A stretch of 64,000 bases of DNA from Micromonospora rifamycinica (GCF_900090265.1 NZ_LT607752.1:930001-994000); one strand, 5' to 3'; numbered from the stretch's first letter, positions 52,398-61,211 are shown. Made by a program: numbers and translations. Notes: generated by a model not told the origin, from the sequence alone.

Positions 52398-54119
52398 ATG
52401 CGCAGGAACCGCCGCCCGCTCGCCGTCGCCGTCGCGGCGGCACTCAGCACCGCGCTGCTCGCCCTCACCCCGCTCGGCGGCGCGCAGGTCGCCCACGCCG
52501 CCACCCTGTTCAGCGACGACTTCACCGACGGCGACCTCGCCGGCTGGTCGCGCTCCGGCGGCACCTGGTCGGTGGCCGCCGACGACAGCCCGGCGTTGCA
52601 GCAGGCCAGGGGCGACACCGGTGACGCCCGGCTGTTCGCCGGCAGCGCGTCCTGGGCCGACCAGGCCGTCCAGGCCCGGGTGAAGCCGCTGACCCTGCCC
52701 GGCAACGGCATGGTCGCGCTGCTGGCCCGCGCCAGCGGCGCGACCAGCTACTACCGGCTCGCCCTGCTCGCCGGCGACCAGGTCCGGCTGGAGGCGGTAC
52801 GCAGCGGCCGGGCCACCCCGCTGGGCACGGTGTCCCACCGGGTGATGACGGGTGGCTGGCACACCCTGCGGATCGAGGTCGCCGGGACGGTGGTGCGCGG
52901 CTGGGTGGACGGCGTCCCCGTCGGCTCCGGCACCGGCACCCTGACCGCGACCGGCCGGATCGGCGTGCAGACCGGCAACGCCACCGCCCGCTTCGACGAC
53001 GTGCTGGTGACCCGGGGCGAGCCGGCCCCGACCAGTGCGCCGCCGAGCCCCACGGCCACCCCGTCCGGCACCCCCACCGCCAGCCCCACGGCGACCCCGT
53101 CCGAGACCCCGTCGCCCACCGGCCCGACGCCCACGCCCACCGGCACCGGGCCGGCCGAGCGGTCCTCGGTGGTCGCCCCGGACGGCAGCGGGGACCACAC
53201 CAGCGTGCAGGCGGCGGTGGACGCGGTACCGGTGGGCAACGCGAGCCGGTACACCATCACCATCAGGCCGGGCACCTACCGGGAGACGGTCACGGTCCCG
53301 GCCGGCAAGCCGTACGTGTCGTTCGTCGGGTCGACCGGCGACCCCCGGGACGTGGTGATCGTCTACGACAACGCCTCGGGCACCCCGAAGCCGGGCGGCG
53401 GCACCTACGGCACCTCGGGCAGCGCCTCGGTGACCATCGACGGCAACGACTTCACCGCCCGGCACCTGACCTTCGCCAACGACTTCGACGAGGCGGCGCA
53501 CGGCTACAGCGCCGAGCAGGCGGTGGCCGTGCTGACCCGGGCCGACCGGCTGGTCTTCGACGACGTGCGGTTCCTCGGCAACCAGGACACGCTCTACCAC
53601 AACAGCGCCTCCGTCGACGCTGTCGGCCGGGCGTACTTCCGGGACTGCTACGTCGAGGGCGACGTCGACTTCATCTTCGGCCGGGGCACCGGGGTCTTCG
53701 ACGGCTGCGAGATCCGGTCCCTCGACCGGGGTTCGGCCAGCAACAACGGGTACGTCACAGCGGCCTCCACGATGATCGCCAACCCGTACGGCCTGCTCTT
53801 CACCGGTTGCACACTGACCACCGACGCGGCGGCGGCGCAGAGCGTGCACCTCGGCCGGCCGTGGCACCCGAGCGGCGACGTCAACGCGATCGGGCAGGTG
53901 GTGTTCCGCGACAACGTGCTCGGCGCGCACGTGAAGGACTCCCCCTGGACCGACATGTCCGGCTTCTCCTGGCGGGACGCCCGGTTCGCCGAGTACCGCA
54001 ACAGCGGGCCGGGGTCGACGGTCACCGCCGACCGGCCACAGTTGACCGACGCACAGGCCCCGACCTACACCCCGCAGCGGTACCTGGCCGGCGCGGACGG
54101 CTGGAACCCGATCCCCTGA
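52398..54119 (+). CDS. Secreted pectin methylesterase (CE8) with N-terminal beta-sandwich domain
   Basis: 573 residues. The signal peptide ends AHA (about residue 34). A jelly-roll domain resembling LamG/DUF1080 (about 36-210: LFSDDFTDGDLAGWSRSGGTWSV, ARFDDVLVTRG) may bind sugar. A Pro/Thr/Ser linker (about 212-258) leads to a CE8 beta-helix. Catalytic motifs are GNQDTLY, DVDFIFGRG (the two Asp) and HLGRPW. It de-esterifies homogalacturonan, opening it to lyases. GGAGG precedes the ATG at 52398. A strong promoter and operator lie upstream. Confidence 0.93.
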   Translation: MRRNRRPLAVAVAAALSTALLALTPLGGAQVAHAATLFSDDFTDGDLAGWSRSGGTWSVAADDSPALQQARGDTGDARLFAGSASWADQAVQARVKPLTLPGNGMVALLARASGATSYYRLALLAGDQVRLEAVRSGRATPLGTVSHRVMTGGWHTLRIEVAGTVVRGWVDGVPVGSGTGTLTATGRIGVQTGNATARFDDVLVTRGEPAPTSAPPSPTATPSGTPTASPTATPSETPSPTGPTPTPTGTGPAERSSVVAPDGSGDHTSVQAAVDAVPVGNASRYTITIRPGTYRETVTVPAGKPYVSFVGSTGDPRDVVIVYDNASGTPKPGGGTYGTSGSASVTIDGNDFTARHLTFANDFDEAAHGYSAEQAVAVLTRADRLVFDDVRFLGNQDTLYHNSASVDAVGRAYFRDCYVEGDVDFIFGRGTGVFDGCEIRSLDRGSASNNGYVTAASTMIANPYGLLFTGCTLTTDAAAAQSVHLGRPWHPSGDVNAIGQVVFRDNVLGAHVKDSPWTDMSGFSWRDARFAEYRNSGPGSTVTADRPQLTDAQAPTYTPQRYLAGADGWNPIP

Positions 54120-54134
54120 CGACGACCCCGGGCA

Positions 54135-54164
54135 TTTACATTAAACAAAGTTAACTGATAGCCT
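54135..54164 (+). promoter_or_regulatory. Chitinase promoter with an operator between -35 and -10
   Basis: TTTACA (54135-54140), an 18-base spacer and TAGCCT (54159-54164). ATTAAA-N5-TTAAC at 54140-54155 fills the spacer, as in the LPMO promoter at 1105-1133. Predicted leader about 20 bases with GAGGAGG. Confidence 0.65.
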
Positions 54165-54190
54165 CCCGGCCATCGACGAGGAGGTATGTC

Positions 54191-55570
54191 ATGCGACTTC
54201 GACCCGGGACGACAGCCTGGCTGGCCGGTGCGGTGCTGCTCGCCGCCGCACTGCCCGCCGCGAACGGTTTCGCCGCGCCGACCACCGCCACGGGTGCCGC
54301 CAGCGCCCTGGCGGCCTGCTCCGCACCGGCCTGGGCCGAGGGCGTCAGCTACCCCGCCGGCACCCGGGTCAGCTACCTCGGCCACCTCTACGAGTCGCTG
54401 GTGACCCACACCCCGCCGGCCGGCGCCGGCTGGAACCCGGCAGCTGTGCCGGCCCTCTGGCGGGACCTCGGCGTCTGCACCGGCACCCCCTCCCCCACCC
54501 CGTCACCGACCACCACCGCCACCCCCACCCGGCCCCCGACCCCGACACCCACCCCGACCCGCACCCCCTCCCCGACCCCCACCCCCGGCACGACGACACC
54601 GCCGCCGGACGGCACCGGCTGCGCGCTGAAGCCCCGCCCGGCCGGCAAGGTGCTCCAGGGTTACTGGGAGAACTGGGACGGCGCGGCGAACGGCGTCCAC
54701 CCGCCGCTGGGCTGGATCCCGATCACCGACCCCCGGATCACCGGGCACGGCTACAACGTCGTCACCGCCGCCTTCCCGGTGATCCGCGCCGACGGCACGG
54801 TGCTCTGGGAGGACGGCATGGACGCCACCGTCAAGGTGCCCACACCGACCGAGATGTGCCAGGCCAAGGCCGCCGGGCTGACCGTGCTGCTGTCGATCGG
54901 CGGGGCCACCGCCGGCATCGACCTCGGCTCGGCAGCCGTCGCCGACCGGTTCGTCGCCACCGTGGTGCCGATCCTCAAGCGGTACCACTTCGACGGCATC
55001 GACATCGACATCGAGACCGGGCTGACCGGCAGCGGGGACATCACCCGCCTGTCCACGTCGCAGGCGAACCTGGTCCGCATCATCGACGGGGTGCTGGCCC
55101 AGATGCCGGCCGGCTTCGGCCTGACCATGGCCCCGGAGACCGCGTACGTCACCGGCGGCAGCGTCACCTACGGCTCCATCTGGGGCGCGTACCTGCCGGT
55201 CATCAAGCGGTACGTCGACAACGGGCGGCTCTGGTGGCTCAACATGCAGTACTACAACGGCAGCATGTACGGCTGCGCCGGTGACTCGTACCCCGCCGGG
55301 ACGGTGGCGGGCTTCACCGCCCAGACCGACTGCCTCAACGCCGGCCTGGTCGTCCAGGGCACCACCATCCGGGTGCCGTACGACCGGCAGGTGCCCGGCC
55401 TGCCCGCCCAGCCCGGTGCCGGTGGCGGCTACCTCGCGCCGGCCTCGGTGGCACAGGCGTGGAACACCTACCGGGGCGGCCTGAAGGGGCTGATGACCTG
55501 GTCGGTCAACTGGGACGGCTCCAAGGGCTGGACCTTCGGCGACAACGTCCGCACCCTCCAGGGCCGCTGA
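54191..55570 (+). CDS. Secreted GH18 chitinase with N-terminal CBM5/12
   Basis: 459 residues. Signal peptide (about 1-28), CBM5/12 chitin-binding domain (about 42-96: CSAPAWAEGVSYPAGTRVSYLGHLYESLVTHTPPAGAGWNPAAVPALWRDLG), long Thr/Pro linker, then the GH18 barrel (about 152-459). The catalytic DxxDxDxE is Asp268-Asp271-Asp273-Glu275 (FDGIDIDIE), with SIGGA on the preceding strand and QYYNG later. Glu275 is the acid and the substrate N-acetyl group assists. GAGGAGG precedes the ATG at 54191. It would cooperate with the LPMO at 219-986, with which it shares an operator-like element. Confidence 0.95.
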   Translation: MRLRPGTTAWLAGAVLLAAALPAANGFAAPTTATGAASALAACSAPAWAEGVSYPAGTRVSYLGHLYESLVTHTPPAGAGWNPAAVPALWRDLGVCTGTPSPTPSPTTTATPTRPPTPTPTPTRTPSPTPTPGTTTPPPDGTGCALKPRPAGKVLQGYWENWDGAANGVHPPLGWIPITDPRITGHGYNVVTAAFPVIRADGTVLWEDGMDATVKVPTPTEMCQAKAAGLTVLLSIGGATAGIDLGSAAVADRFVATVVPILKRYHFDGIDIDIETGLTGSGDITRLSTSQANLVRIIDGVLAQMPAGFGLTMAPETAYVTGGSVTYGSIWGAYLPVIKRYVDNGRLWWLNMQYYNGSMYGCAGDSYPAGTVAGFTAQTDCLNAGLVVQGTTIRVPYDRQVPGLPAQPGAGGGYLAPASVAQAWNTYRGGLKGLMTWSVNWDGSKGWTFGDNVRTLQGR

Positions 55571-55661
55571 GTCCACGGTCGGGGGCACCGCCCCGGCCGG
55601 GGAGTCCGGGGAGGGTCCGGCCCTGCGGCGCCGTCGCGCTCCCGTCGGTGCGGGCGGGGGC

Positions 55662-55838
55662 GTTGCCGACCGCGAGGTTGCGGCTGAGCCGGGAGGTCGA
55701 GCGGGAGACGTCGAAGCCGGCCCTGCCGTTGCGCCAGGCGGTGTCGCGCTCGAAGACCAGCGTGCCGGGGTTGCCGTTGTCGATGAACCCGCCGGCCGAG
55801 TTGCCCCAGGCCATGCTGTTGCGGGTGGCCGACGAACC
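55662..55838 (-). pseudogene. Remnant of a pectate-lyase-like beta-helix gene
   Basis: The minus strand reads ATRNSMAWGNSAGGFIDNGN and onward to SRLSRNLAVGN, a clear run of parallel beta-helix rungs like those of family 9 pectate lyases, but only about 55 residues. Upstream the coding signal shifts frame (ALHVEADW is in another frame), and downstream it dissolves into low-complexity Arg/Gly/Pro reading. No start, signal peptide or catalytic region remains. The whole gap 55571-56013 between chitinase and amylase holds no intact gene. Confidence 0.6.
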
Positions 55839-56013
55839 GCCACCAGTCGGCCTCGACGTGCAGCGCGCCGGTGCGGGTCACCCGGCCCGCGGTGCCGCCC
55901 AGGAGCCCGGCCCGGAGCCTGGTCCGGATCCGACGCCGGCCGGGCTGCCGGTCCCCGATCGGCGCGGCGGCCGACCCCCCGGAGGGGACCGGCCGCCGCA
56001 GCCGACACCGGCG

Positions 56014-58212
56014 TCACCGCCAGGTGTCGTTGGCGCTCCACGAGCCGGTGGACCCGACGGTGGCGCTGCGGTTGCCACCGGACTCCCAGGTCACCGTGCC
56101 GTCCGGGTTCTTCTTGAGGTACTTGTACTCGAACGCCGTGTTCGCCGGCAGGGCGACCGTGGCCCGCCACAGCGGGTAGGCGGCCGAGGAGAGCGCCACC
56201 GCGTTGGCCGGGTTCCAGGAGCCCAGCGCCGCGACGCTGCCCACCACGAAGACGTTCTGGCCGTACGAGGTGGTGGCGTTGACGGTGAACGACGCGCCCT
56301 GGGTGCCGGCCGGGTCACCCCGGAAGGTGTCGGTGACCGACGAGGTGCCGCCGGCCGGCGTGGTCAACGTCCGGTTGCCGCCCGACTCCCAGGTCACCAC
56401 GCCGGCCGTGGTCTTCTTGAGGAACTTGAACTCCACAGTGGTGGCCGCCGGCAGGGTGACCACCGCCCGGTAGACCCCACCGCCCTGCGCCGTCAGCCTG
56501 ACCGCGTCGGCCGGGCTCCAGGAGCCCAGCGCCGGGACGCTGCCGACGACGTAGGCGTCCTGGCCACCGGCGAGGGACGCGGTGACGGTGAAGGTGGTGG
56601 CGACCGTGCCGGCGGGCGCGGTCGGGGTGGGCGTCGCGGTCGGCGTCGGCGAGGCGGTCGGCGTCGCGGTCGGCGTCGGCGTGCTGCCGGCCTTCGCGTT
56701 GGCGTGCAGCGCCACCGCGCCGTTGGCGGGGATCCGCACGGTGGCCCGGCCGCCGCTGACGGTCACCGTGGTACCGGTGCAGCCGGCCGTGCCGCGCGCC
56801 CCGGAGATCACGTCGCAGTACGACCCGTCGGCGAGGCCGGTGGTGAAGGTGGCGGTGCTGGCCGACCCCGAGTCGTTGATCCCGATCCAGGCCCGGTCAC
56901 CCCGGTGGAAGCCGATGACGTTGCTGTTGACCACGGTGAAGTCGGAGACGGTCCGGACCGACTTCGCGGTGTTGGCCCAGCCGACCATGCCCTTGATCCC
57001 GGTGGACCGGGTCAGGCAGTTCCAGCTGCCGCCGCAGACGGTGTCGGTGACGTAGCCGTTGCCGTCGGCGGGCGGCGACTGGTTGCGGTTGGACCAGGTG
57101 AAGCTGTCGTAGACCGACGGCTTGCCGTGCGGGTAGGCCAACGCGAAGTAGTTGGCCAGCACGTAGTCGCTGCCGTCGCGGTAGGACAGCACCACCCCGT
57201 CGCGCTCCAGGTCGTGGTTGGTGACCATGGCGAACACGTTGGCGCTCGGCGCGTCGAGGTTCCAGCTGCCGACGTTGGCCAGGTTGGCGATCGAGCCCTG
57301 GAACGCCGACTTCAGGCCCTTGGCGTACCCGAAGTCGAGCACGTCGCCGTTGCCGGTGAAGGCGCGGGCCTTGAGGGCGTCGTTGCTGGCCCCGTCGAAG
57401 ATCTCCTGGGCGACGTACGGGCGCTTGTTCTCGGCGGTGGTGTTGCGCACCTTGCCGAGGATGGCGGCGAAGTCGTCCTTCTTGACGTGCTTGACCGCGT
57501 CCACCCGGAACCCGTCGACCCCGAGGCCGACCAGGTCGTTGAGGAACCCGGCGATCTTGGTGCGGACGGCGTCCTTCTCGGTGTAGAGGTCGGTCAGGGA
57601 GAGCAGCTCGCAGCTGGTCACCTGGGCCTCGTTGTTCCAGTCGTTGATCGCGCCGGAGGTCGGGCAGTTGTCCCCCGGGCGGTGGAAGTCGCCGGTGCCG
57701 TAGGGCACGGCCGGGAAGCTGTAGCCGGGGCCGGAGAAGTCGGTGCCGGCGTACCCGACGACCGACTCGGGGTTGTTGGCGCCGGCCATGTGGTTGACCA
57801 CCGCGTCGACGTACACCCGCACCCCGGCGTTGTGGCAGGCGGTCACCATGTCGGCGAACTGCTGCCGGGTGCCGAACCGGCTCTCCAGTCGGTAGGACAC
57901 CGGCTGGTAGACCTCGTACCAGGGGTGTACGCCGTCGGCGCTGCTCGGCAGGCTGACCGACTCCTGCGGTGGGGCGACCTGGACCGCGCCGTAGCCGGCC
58001 GGGCCGAGGTGGTCGGTGCACGCGGCGGCGACGGAGCGCCAGTTCCATTCCCAGAGGTTGGCGGTGACCTCGCTGTCGTTGAGGGCGACGGCGGCGGTCG
58101 CGGGGGCGGTGGCCGGCAGCGCGCTCAGCGCGGCGAGGGAGGAGGCGGTGACAGCGAGGGCGAGGAGGCCCCGTCGCAGACGGGTTCCCCGGGGGACGCG
58201 GGGTACGGACAT
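56014..58212 (-). CDS. Secreted GH13 alpha-amylase with two CBM20 domains
   Basis: 732 residues. Signal peptide (about 1-41), GH13 barrel (about 45-430) with DAVVNHM, nucleophile Asp238 (GFRVDAVKH), acid Glu270 (VAQEIFDG) and Asp334 (VTNHD), and an all-beta C domain. A Pro/Thr linker is followed by two similar starch-binding CBM20 domains (about 525-625 and 632-732), each with VVGSVPALGSWSPADAV or VVGSVAALGSWNPANAV. It endohydrolyses starch, and the doubled CBM20 should favour raw granules. The ATG at 58212 starts the signal peptide; its ribosome site is weak. A MalR-type site lies 92-111 bases upstream. Confidence 0.95.
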   Translation of the reverse strand: MSVPRVPRGTRLRRGLLALAVTASSLAALSALPATAPATAAVALNDSEVTANLWEWNWRSVAAACTDHLGPAGYGAVQVAPPQESVSLPSSADGVHPWYEVYQPVSYRLESRFGTRQQFADMVTACHNAGVRVYVDAVVNHMAGANNPESVVGYAGTDFSGPGYSFPAVPYGTGDFHRPGDNCPTSGAINDWNNEAQVTSCELLSLTDLYTEKDAVRTKIAGFLNDLVGLGVDGFRVDAVKHVKKDDFAAILGKVRNTTAENKRPYVAQEIFDGASNDALKARAFTGNGDVLDFGYAKGLKSAFQGSIANLANVGSWNLDAPSANVFAMVTNHDLERDGVVLSYRDGSDYVLANYFALAYPHGKPSVYDSFTWSNRNQSPPADGNGYVTDTVCGGSWNCLTRSTGIKGMVGWANTAKSVRTVSDFTVVNSNVIGFHRGDRAWIGINDSGSASTATFTTGLADGSYCDVISGARGTAGCTGTTVTVSGGRATVRIPANGAVALHANAKAGSTPTPTATPTASPTPTATPTPTAPAGTVATTFTVTASLAGGQDAYVVGSVPALGSWSPADAVRLTAQGGGVYRAVVTLPAATTVEFKFLKKTTAGVVTWESGGNRTLTTPAGGTSSVTDTFRGDPAGTQGASFTVNATTSYGQNVFVVGSVAALGSWNPANAVALSSAAYPLWRATVALPANTAFEYKYLKKNPDGTVTWESGGNRSATVGSTGSWSANDTWR

Positions 58213-58293
58213 CGGGAGTGGACCTACTTCCGGGGGTCGAAGGGTCGCGGTGCGGGGTGGACGGCTGTCCGGTGGAAAGACGATGCGGCATCG

Positions 58294-58323
58294 ATGAAAG
58301 ATTTTGCAAGACCTTGCGGCAAA
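58294..58323 (-). promoter_or_regulatory. Amylase promoter with a MalR/Reg1-like operator
   Basis: Read toward the amylase gene: TTGCCG (58322-58317), 17 bases, TTTCAT (58299-58294). The spacer holds TTGCAAGACCTTGCGGCAAA (plus strand 58304-58323), which resembles the CTTGCAAG-type sites bound by MalR/Reg1 of Streptomyces at amylase genes. Confidence 0.55.
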
Positions 58324-58482
58324 CTTTTCGACATCCGCCGGCAATGATCCGCAAGGCCTTTCCGGGTCCACGACCGGTCGCCGACCCCGGCGACCACCCC
58401 GGATGACATGCGTTTTCCCAGCTCATCTGCGTTCCGCCACGACTGCGCCGCGCCCTCGTCGAGGAGCGCGAGGGCACTTGTG

Positions 58483-58538
58483 CGGTCGGCAGCACGGGCG
58501 GGCCGGTCGACTGACCCGCCCGCCCGTGCTGCCGACCG
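58483..58538 (-). terminator. Long hairpin, 21-base stem
   Basis: A 21-base arm beginning CGGTCGGCAGCACGGG at 58483 pairs perfectly with its complement ending at 58538, and the loop contains a further GGTC/GACC pairing. It lies about 78 bases past the pectinesterase stop, in the direction of its transcription. Confidence 0.75.
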
Positions 58539-58540
58539 TC

Positions 58541-58575
58541 CCGGTCCCCGCGTCGGGTGCCGACGCGGGGACCGG
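58541..58575 (-). terminator. Second hairpin, 16-base stem
   Basis: CCGGTCCCCGCGTCGG and its exact complement flank a three-base loop. It is the first hairpin met after the pectinesterase stop at 58616, forming a tandem terminator with the one at 58483. Confidence 0.75.
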
Positions 58576-58615
58576 TGTCACCTCGGTGGGCGTTCGTCCA
58601 CCGTCGGCCGGACAC

Positions 58616-60067
58616 TCACATCGGGTTCCAGCCGTCGCTGCCGGCCAGGTACCGCTGCGGCGTGTAGGTGGCCGCCTGGGAATCGCTGAGCTGTGGACGG
58701 TTTCCGTTGGTGCCGGCGCCGGGACCGGTGTTGCGGTACTCGCGGAACCGGGCGTTCTGCCACACGTTGCCGGACATGTCGGTCCAGGGCTGGGCGGTCT
58801 TCATGGTCGCGCTGAGCGTCGACTCCCGGTAGAGGACCTGGGCGTCCGGACCCCACGGGCGACCGAGCTGGGTGGTGTTGTTGGTCGCCCCGGTGATCGT
58901 CGACCGGTAGATCAGCATCCCGTACGTCTTGCTGGCCGGCGTCCGGGCGGCGGTGATCGGTCCACCGGTCGACCGCTTCTCGTAGATCGAGGAGCTGTCG
59001 ATGACGATCGTGCCACCACCGAAGATGAAGTCGACGGTGCCCTCCACGTAGGAGCTGACCACGTACGCCCGGGTCTTGTCGTTGACCAGGAAGGTGTCCT
59101 GGTCGCCGAGGAGCCGGACGTTGCGTAGCACCGCCCGGTCGGCGTTCAGGTGCAGCGCCACCGCCTGCTGGTCGACCCCCGAGGTGTTCTCCACGAAGTC
59201 GTTGGAGATGGTGAGGTTCTCGGCGACGAAGTTGGCCCCGTCGACGAACATGCTCGCGCTGTTGAAGGTGCCGTAGGTTGTGCCGTCCGGCTTGCGGGTG
59301 CCGGCGGAGTTGTTGTACACCAGCACCACGTTCGACGGCCCCGAGCCGAGCCCGCGCAGGGTGACGTTGGGCTTGTTCGAGGCCACCCGGACGACCTCAC
59401 GGTAGGTGCCGGGCTTGATGGTGATGGTGACCCGGGCCGAACTGTTCGCCGGTACGGCGTCGATGGCGGCCTGCACGGTGCGGTACCTGCCGCTGCCGTC
59501 CGCCGCCACCGTCGGCGTCCCGCTGGGCGGCGGCGTCGTCGGCGGCGCGGTGGTCACCGGCGGCGTGGTCGGCGGCGCGGTGGTGGGCGGGGGCGTGGTC
59601 ACCGGCGGCGTGGTGGGGGGTGCGGTGGTGGGGGGTGCGGTGGTGGGGGTGGTCGTGCCGGTGCAGGCGGTTCCGTTGAGCGTGAAGCCGGCGGGGTCGG
59701 GGTTGCTGCCGGTCCAGGTGCCGTTGAACCCGACGTCGACACTGCCGTTGGTGGCGATGGCGGCGTTGTAGTCGAGGTTGGTGGCGACGACGTCACCGCT
59801 GGCCGGGCTGGCGGTGAAGCCCCAGGCGCTGGTGATGGTCTGCCCGGCGGGGAAGCTCCAGCCGAGCCGCCAGCCGCTGACGGGGTCGCCCAGGTTCCTG
59901 ATCGTGATGGCGGCGGTGAAGCCACCGGCCCACTGGGCGCCCACCTGGTAGGTGACCTGACAGCCGGCGGCGGCCTGCGCTGACACGGCGGTGACGACAC
60001 CGGCGACGAGAGTGGTGGTGACGGCGGTGGCGACGATCGATGCCACCCGCCGGGTGCGATTTCTCAC
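58616..60067 (-). CDS. Secreted pectin methylesterase (CE8) with N-terminal CBM2
   Basis: 483 residues from the GTG at 60067, which has GGGGAG seven bases upstream. Signal peptide ending AQAAA (about residue 32), then a CBM2 cellulose-binding domain (about 33-135: CQVTYQVGAQWAGGFTAAITIRNLG, GWRLGWSFPAGQTI, VGFNGTWTGSNPDPAGFTLNGTAC). A linker of TTPPV/TTAPP repeats leads to the CE8 beta-helix with GDQDTFL, TVDFIFGGG and QLGRPWGP. Cellulose anchoring would place it on plant walls. Its CE8 domain is closely related to that at 52398. It is monocistronic, ending in tandem hairpins. Confidence 0.93.
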   Translation of the reverse strand: MRNRTRRVASIVATAVTTTLVAGVVTAVSAQAAAGCQVTYQVGAQWAGGFTAAITIRNLGDPVSGWRLGWSFPAGQTITSAWGFTASPASGDVVATNLDYNAAIATNGSVDVGFNGTWTGSNPDPAGFTLNGTACTGTTTPTTAPPTTAPPTTPPVTTPPPTTAPPTTPPVTTAPPTTPPPSGTPTVAADGSGRYRTVQAAIDAVPANSSARVTITIKPGTYREVVRVASNKPNVTLRGLGSGPSNVVLVYNNSAGTRKPDGTTYGTFNSASMFVDGANFVAENLTISNDFVENTSGVDQQAVALHLNADRAVLRNVRLLGDQDTFLVNDKTRAYVVSSYVEGTVDFIFGGGTIVIDSSSIYEKRSTGGPITAARTPASKTYGMLIYRSTITGATNNTTQLGRPWGPDAQVLYRESTLSATMKTAQPWTDMSGNVWQNARFREYRNTGPGAGTNGNRPQLSDSQAATYTPQRYLAGSDGWNPM

Positions 60068-60106
60068 GAGCGAACTCCCCAGGGGTATCCGAACACGGAC
60101 AGCCGT

Positions 60107-60150
60107 GGGAGCGCTTTCCTGAGCCTCCCACACCCGGCTTCCGCTGTAAA
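60107..60150 (-). promoter_or_regulatory. Promoter and operator of the second pectinesterase gene
   Basis: Read toward the gene: TTTACA (60150-60145), 17 bases, GAGGCT (60127-60122), then AGGAAAGCGCTCCC (60120-60107) at the predicted start site. AGGAAAGCGCT matches the site at 52338 in sequence, orientation and position relative to -10. Confidence 0.55.
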
Positions 60151-60272
60151 GCGTCACCGGCCGGACACCCCCGGTCCTCCCCGGGCCACCGGGCACAACC
60201 GGCGCTGATCGTCTTGTCGGGCCGGCCTGTTACGGTCGCGCCGCTGTCACACCAGTCGAGCCGGAGGTAGGC

Positions 60273-61205
60273 GTGATCCGTTCGCACATGTCGTCGTTCG
60301 CCGGAATGCCGGTGGTCCCCTTCACACCGGGGATGACCCTGCCCGACGACCCGTCGGCCGTCGCCTGGCGGCTCGAGGTCGAGGACTTCGAGGCCGAGCC
60401 GGAGGAGATGGCCGCCCTGGTCACGGCGCTGCGGGCGGAGGTGCCCGGCGAGGCGGTCCGCGCCCTGGTGATCGGCGAATGGGGTTCGGCGTACGAGCGG
60501 GCGCTCCCGGTCGACCTGCTGGCCGACGCGGCCAAGGACTGGACCGCCCTGCGCGCGGTGTTCCTGGCCGACCTGGTCAGCGAGCAGTGCGAGATCTCCT
60601 GGCTCACCCACGGCGACCTCACCCCGCTGCTGACCGCCTACCCGGAGCTGGAGACGCTGTGGGTACGCGGGGCCAACGAGCTGACCCTGCGACCGGTGCG
60701 GCACACCGGGCTGCGGGAGCTGGGCTTCCAGACCGGCGGCCTGCCGGCCGAGGTCACCCGCGCGGTGGGCGACAGCGACCTGCCCGCCCTGCGCCGGCTC
60801 GACCTGTGGCTCGGCCGGCAGGACTACGGCGGCGACACCGGCACCGACGACCTCGCCGCCGTCCTGGCCGGCGACCGGCTGCCGGCGCTGCGTCACCTGG
60901 CGGTCTGCAACGCCGAGTTCGCCGACCACGTCGCGAAGGCGGTGGCCACCGCCCCGGTGGTGTCCCGGCTGGAGGTGCTCGACCTGTCGATGGGGGTGCT
61001 CACCGACCCGGGTGCCGAGGCGCTGCTGGCCGGGCAGCCGCTGACCCACCTGCGCCGGCTCGACCTGCACCACCACTTCCTCTCTCCCGAGGTCGCGCAG
61101 CGGCTGACCGACGCGCTGCCCGGTGTCCAGGTCGACGTCTCCGAGCCGCAGGAACCGGACGAGTACGACGGCACGGTCTACCGCTTCACCGCGGTCGGGG
61201 AGTGA
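60273..61205 (+). CDS. STM4015-family-like leucine-rich protein, copy 1
   Basis: 310 residues from the GTG at 60273 with GGAGGT upstream. Pattern as I know it for the STM4015 family: FAGMPVVPF near the start, AVFLADLVSEQCEISWLTHGDLTPLL, then leucine-rich-like strands (LETLWVRGANELTLRPV, LRRLDLWLGRQDYGG, LRHLAVCNAEFADHVAKAV, LEVLDLSMGVLTDPGAEALLAGQPLTHLRRLDLHHHFLS) and an acidic tail (DVSEPQEPDEYDG). No enzyme motif; probably a binding scaffold. It heads an operon with a paralogue, an ATP-grasp protein and a hydrolase. Confidence 0.8.
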   Translation: MIRSHMSSFAGMPVVPFTPGMTLPDDPSAVAWRLEVEDFEAEPEEMAALVTALRAEVPGEAVRALVIGEWGSAYERALPVDLLADAAKDWTALRAVFLADLVSEQCEISWLTHGDLTPLLTAYPELETLWVRGANELTLRPVRHTGLRELGFQTGGLPAEVTRAVGDSDLPALRRLDLWLGRQDYGGDTGTDDLAAVLAGDRLPALRHLAVCNAEFADHVAKAVATAPVVSRLEVLDLSMGVLTDPGAEALLAGQPLTHLRRLDLHHHFLSPEVAQRLTDALPGVQVDVSEPQEPDEYDGTVYRFTAVGE

Positions 61206-61211
61206 GCGGCG

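Larger units (their letters stand above)
58213..58615. other. 403-base intergenic region between amylase and second pectinesterase
   Basis: No gene was found. It contains the amylase promoter and operator (58294-58323) and two tandem hairpins (58483-58538 and 58541-58575) that should end pectinesterase transcription. Confidence 0.65.
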
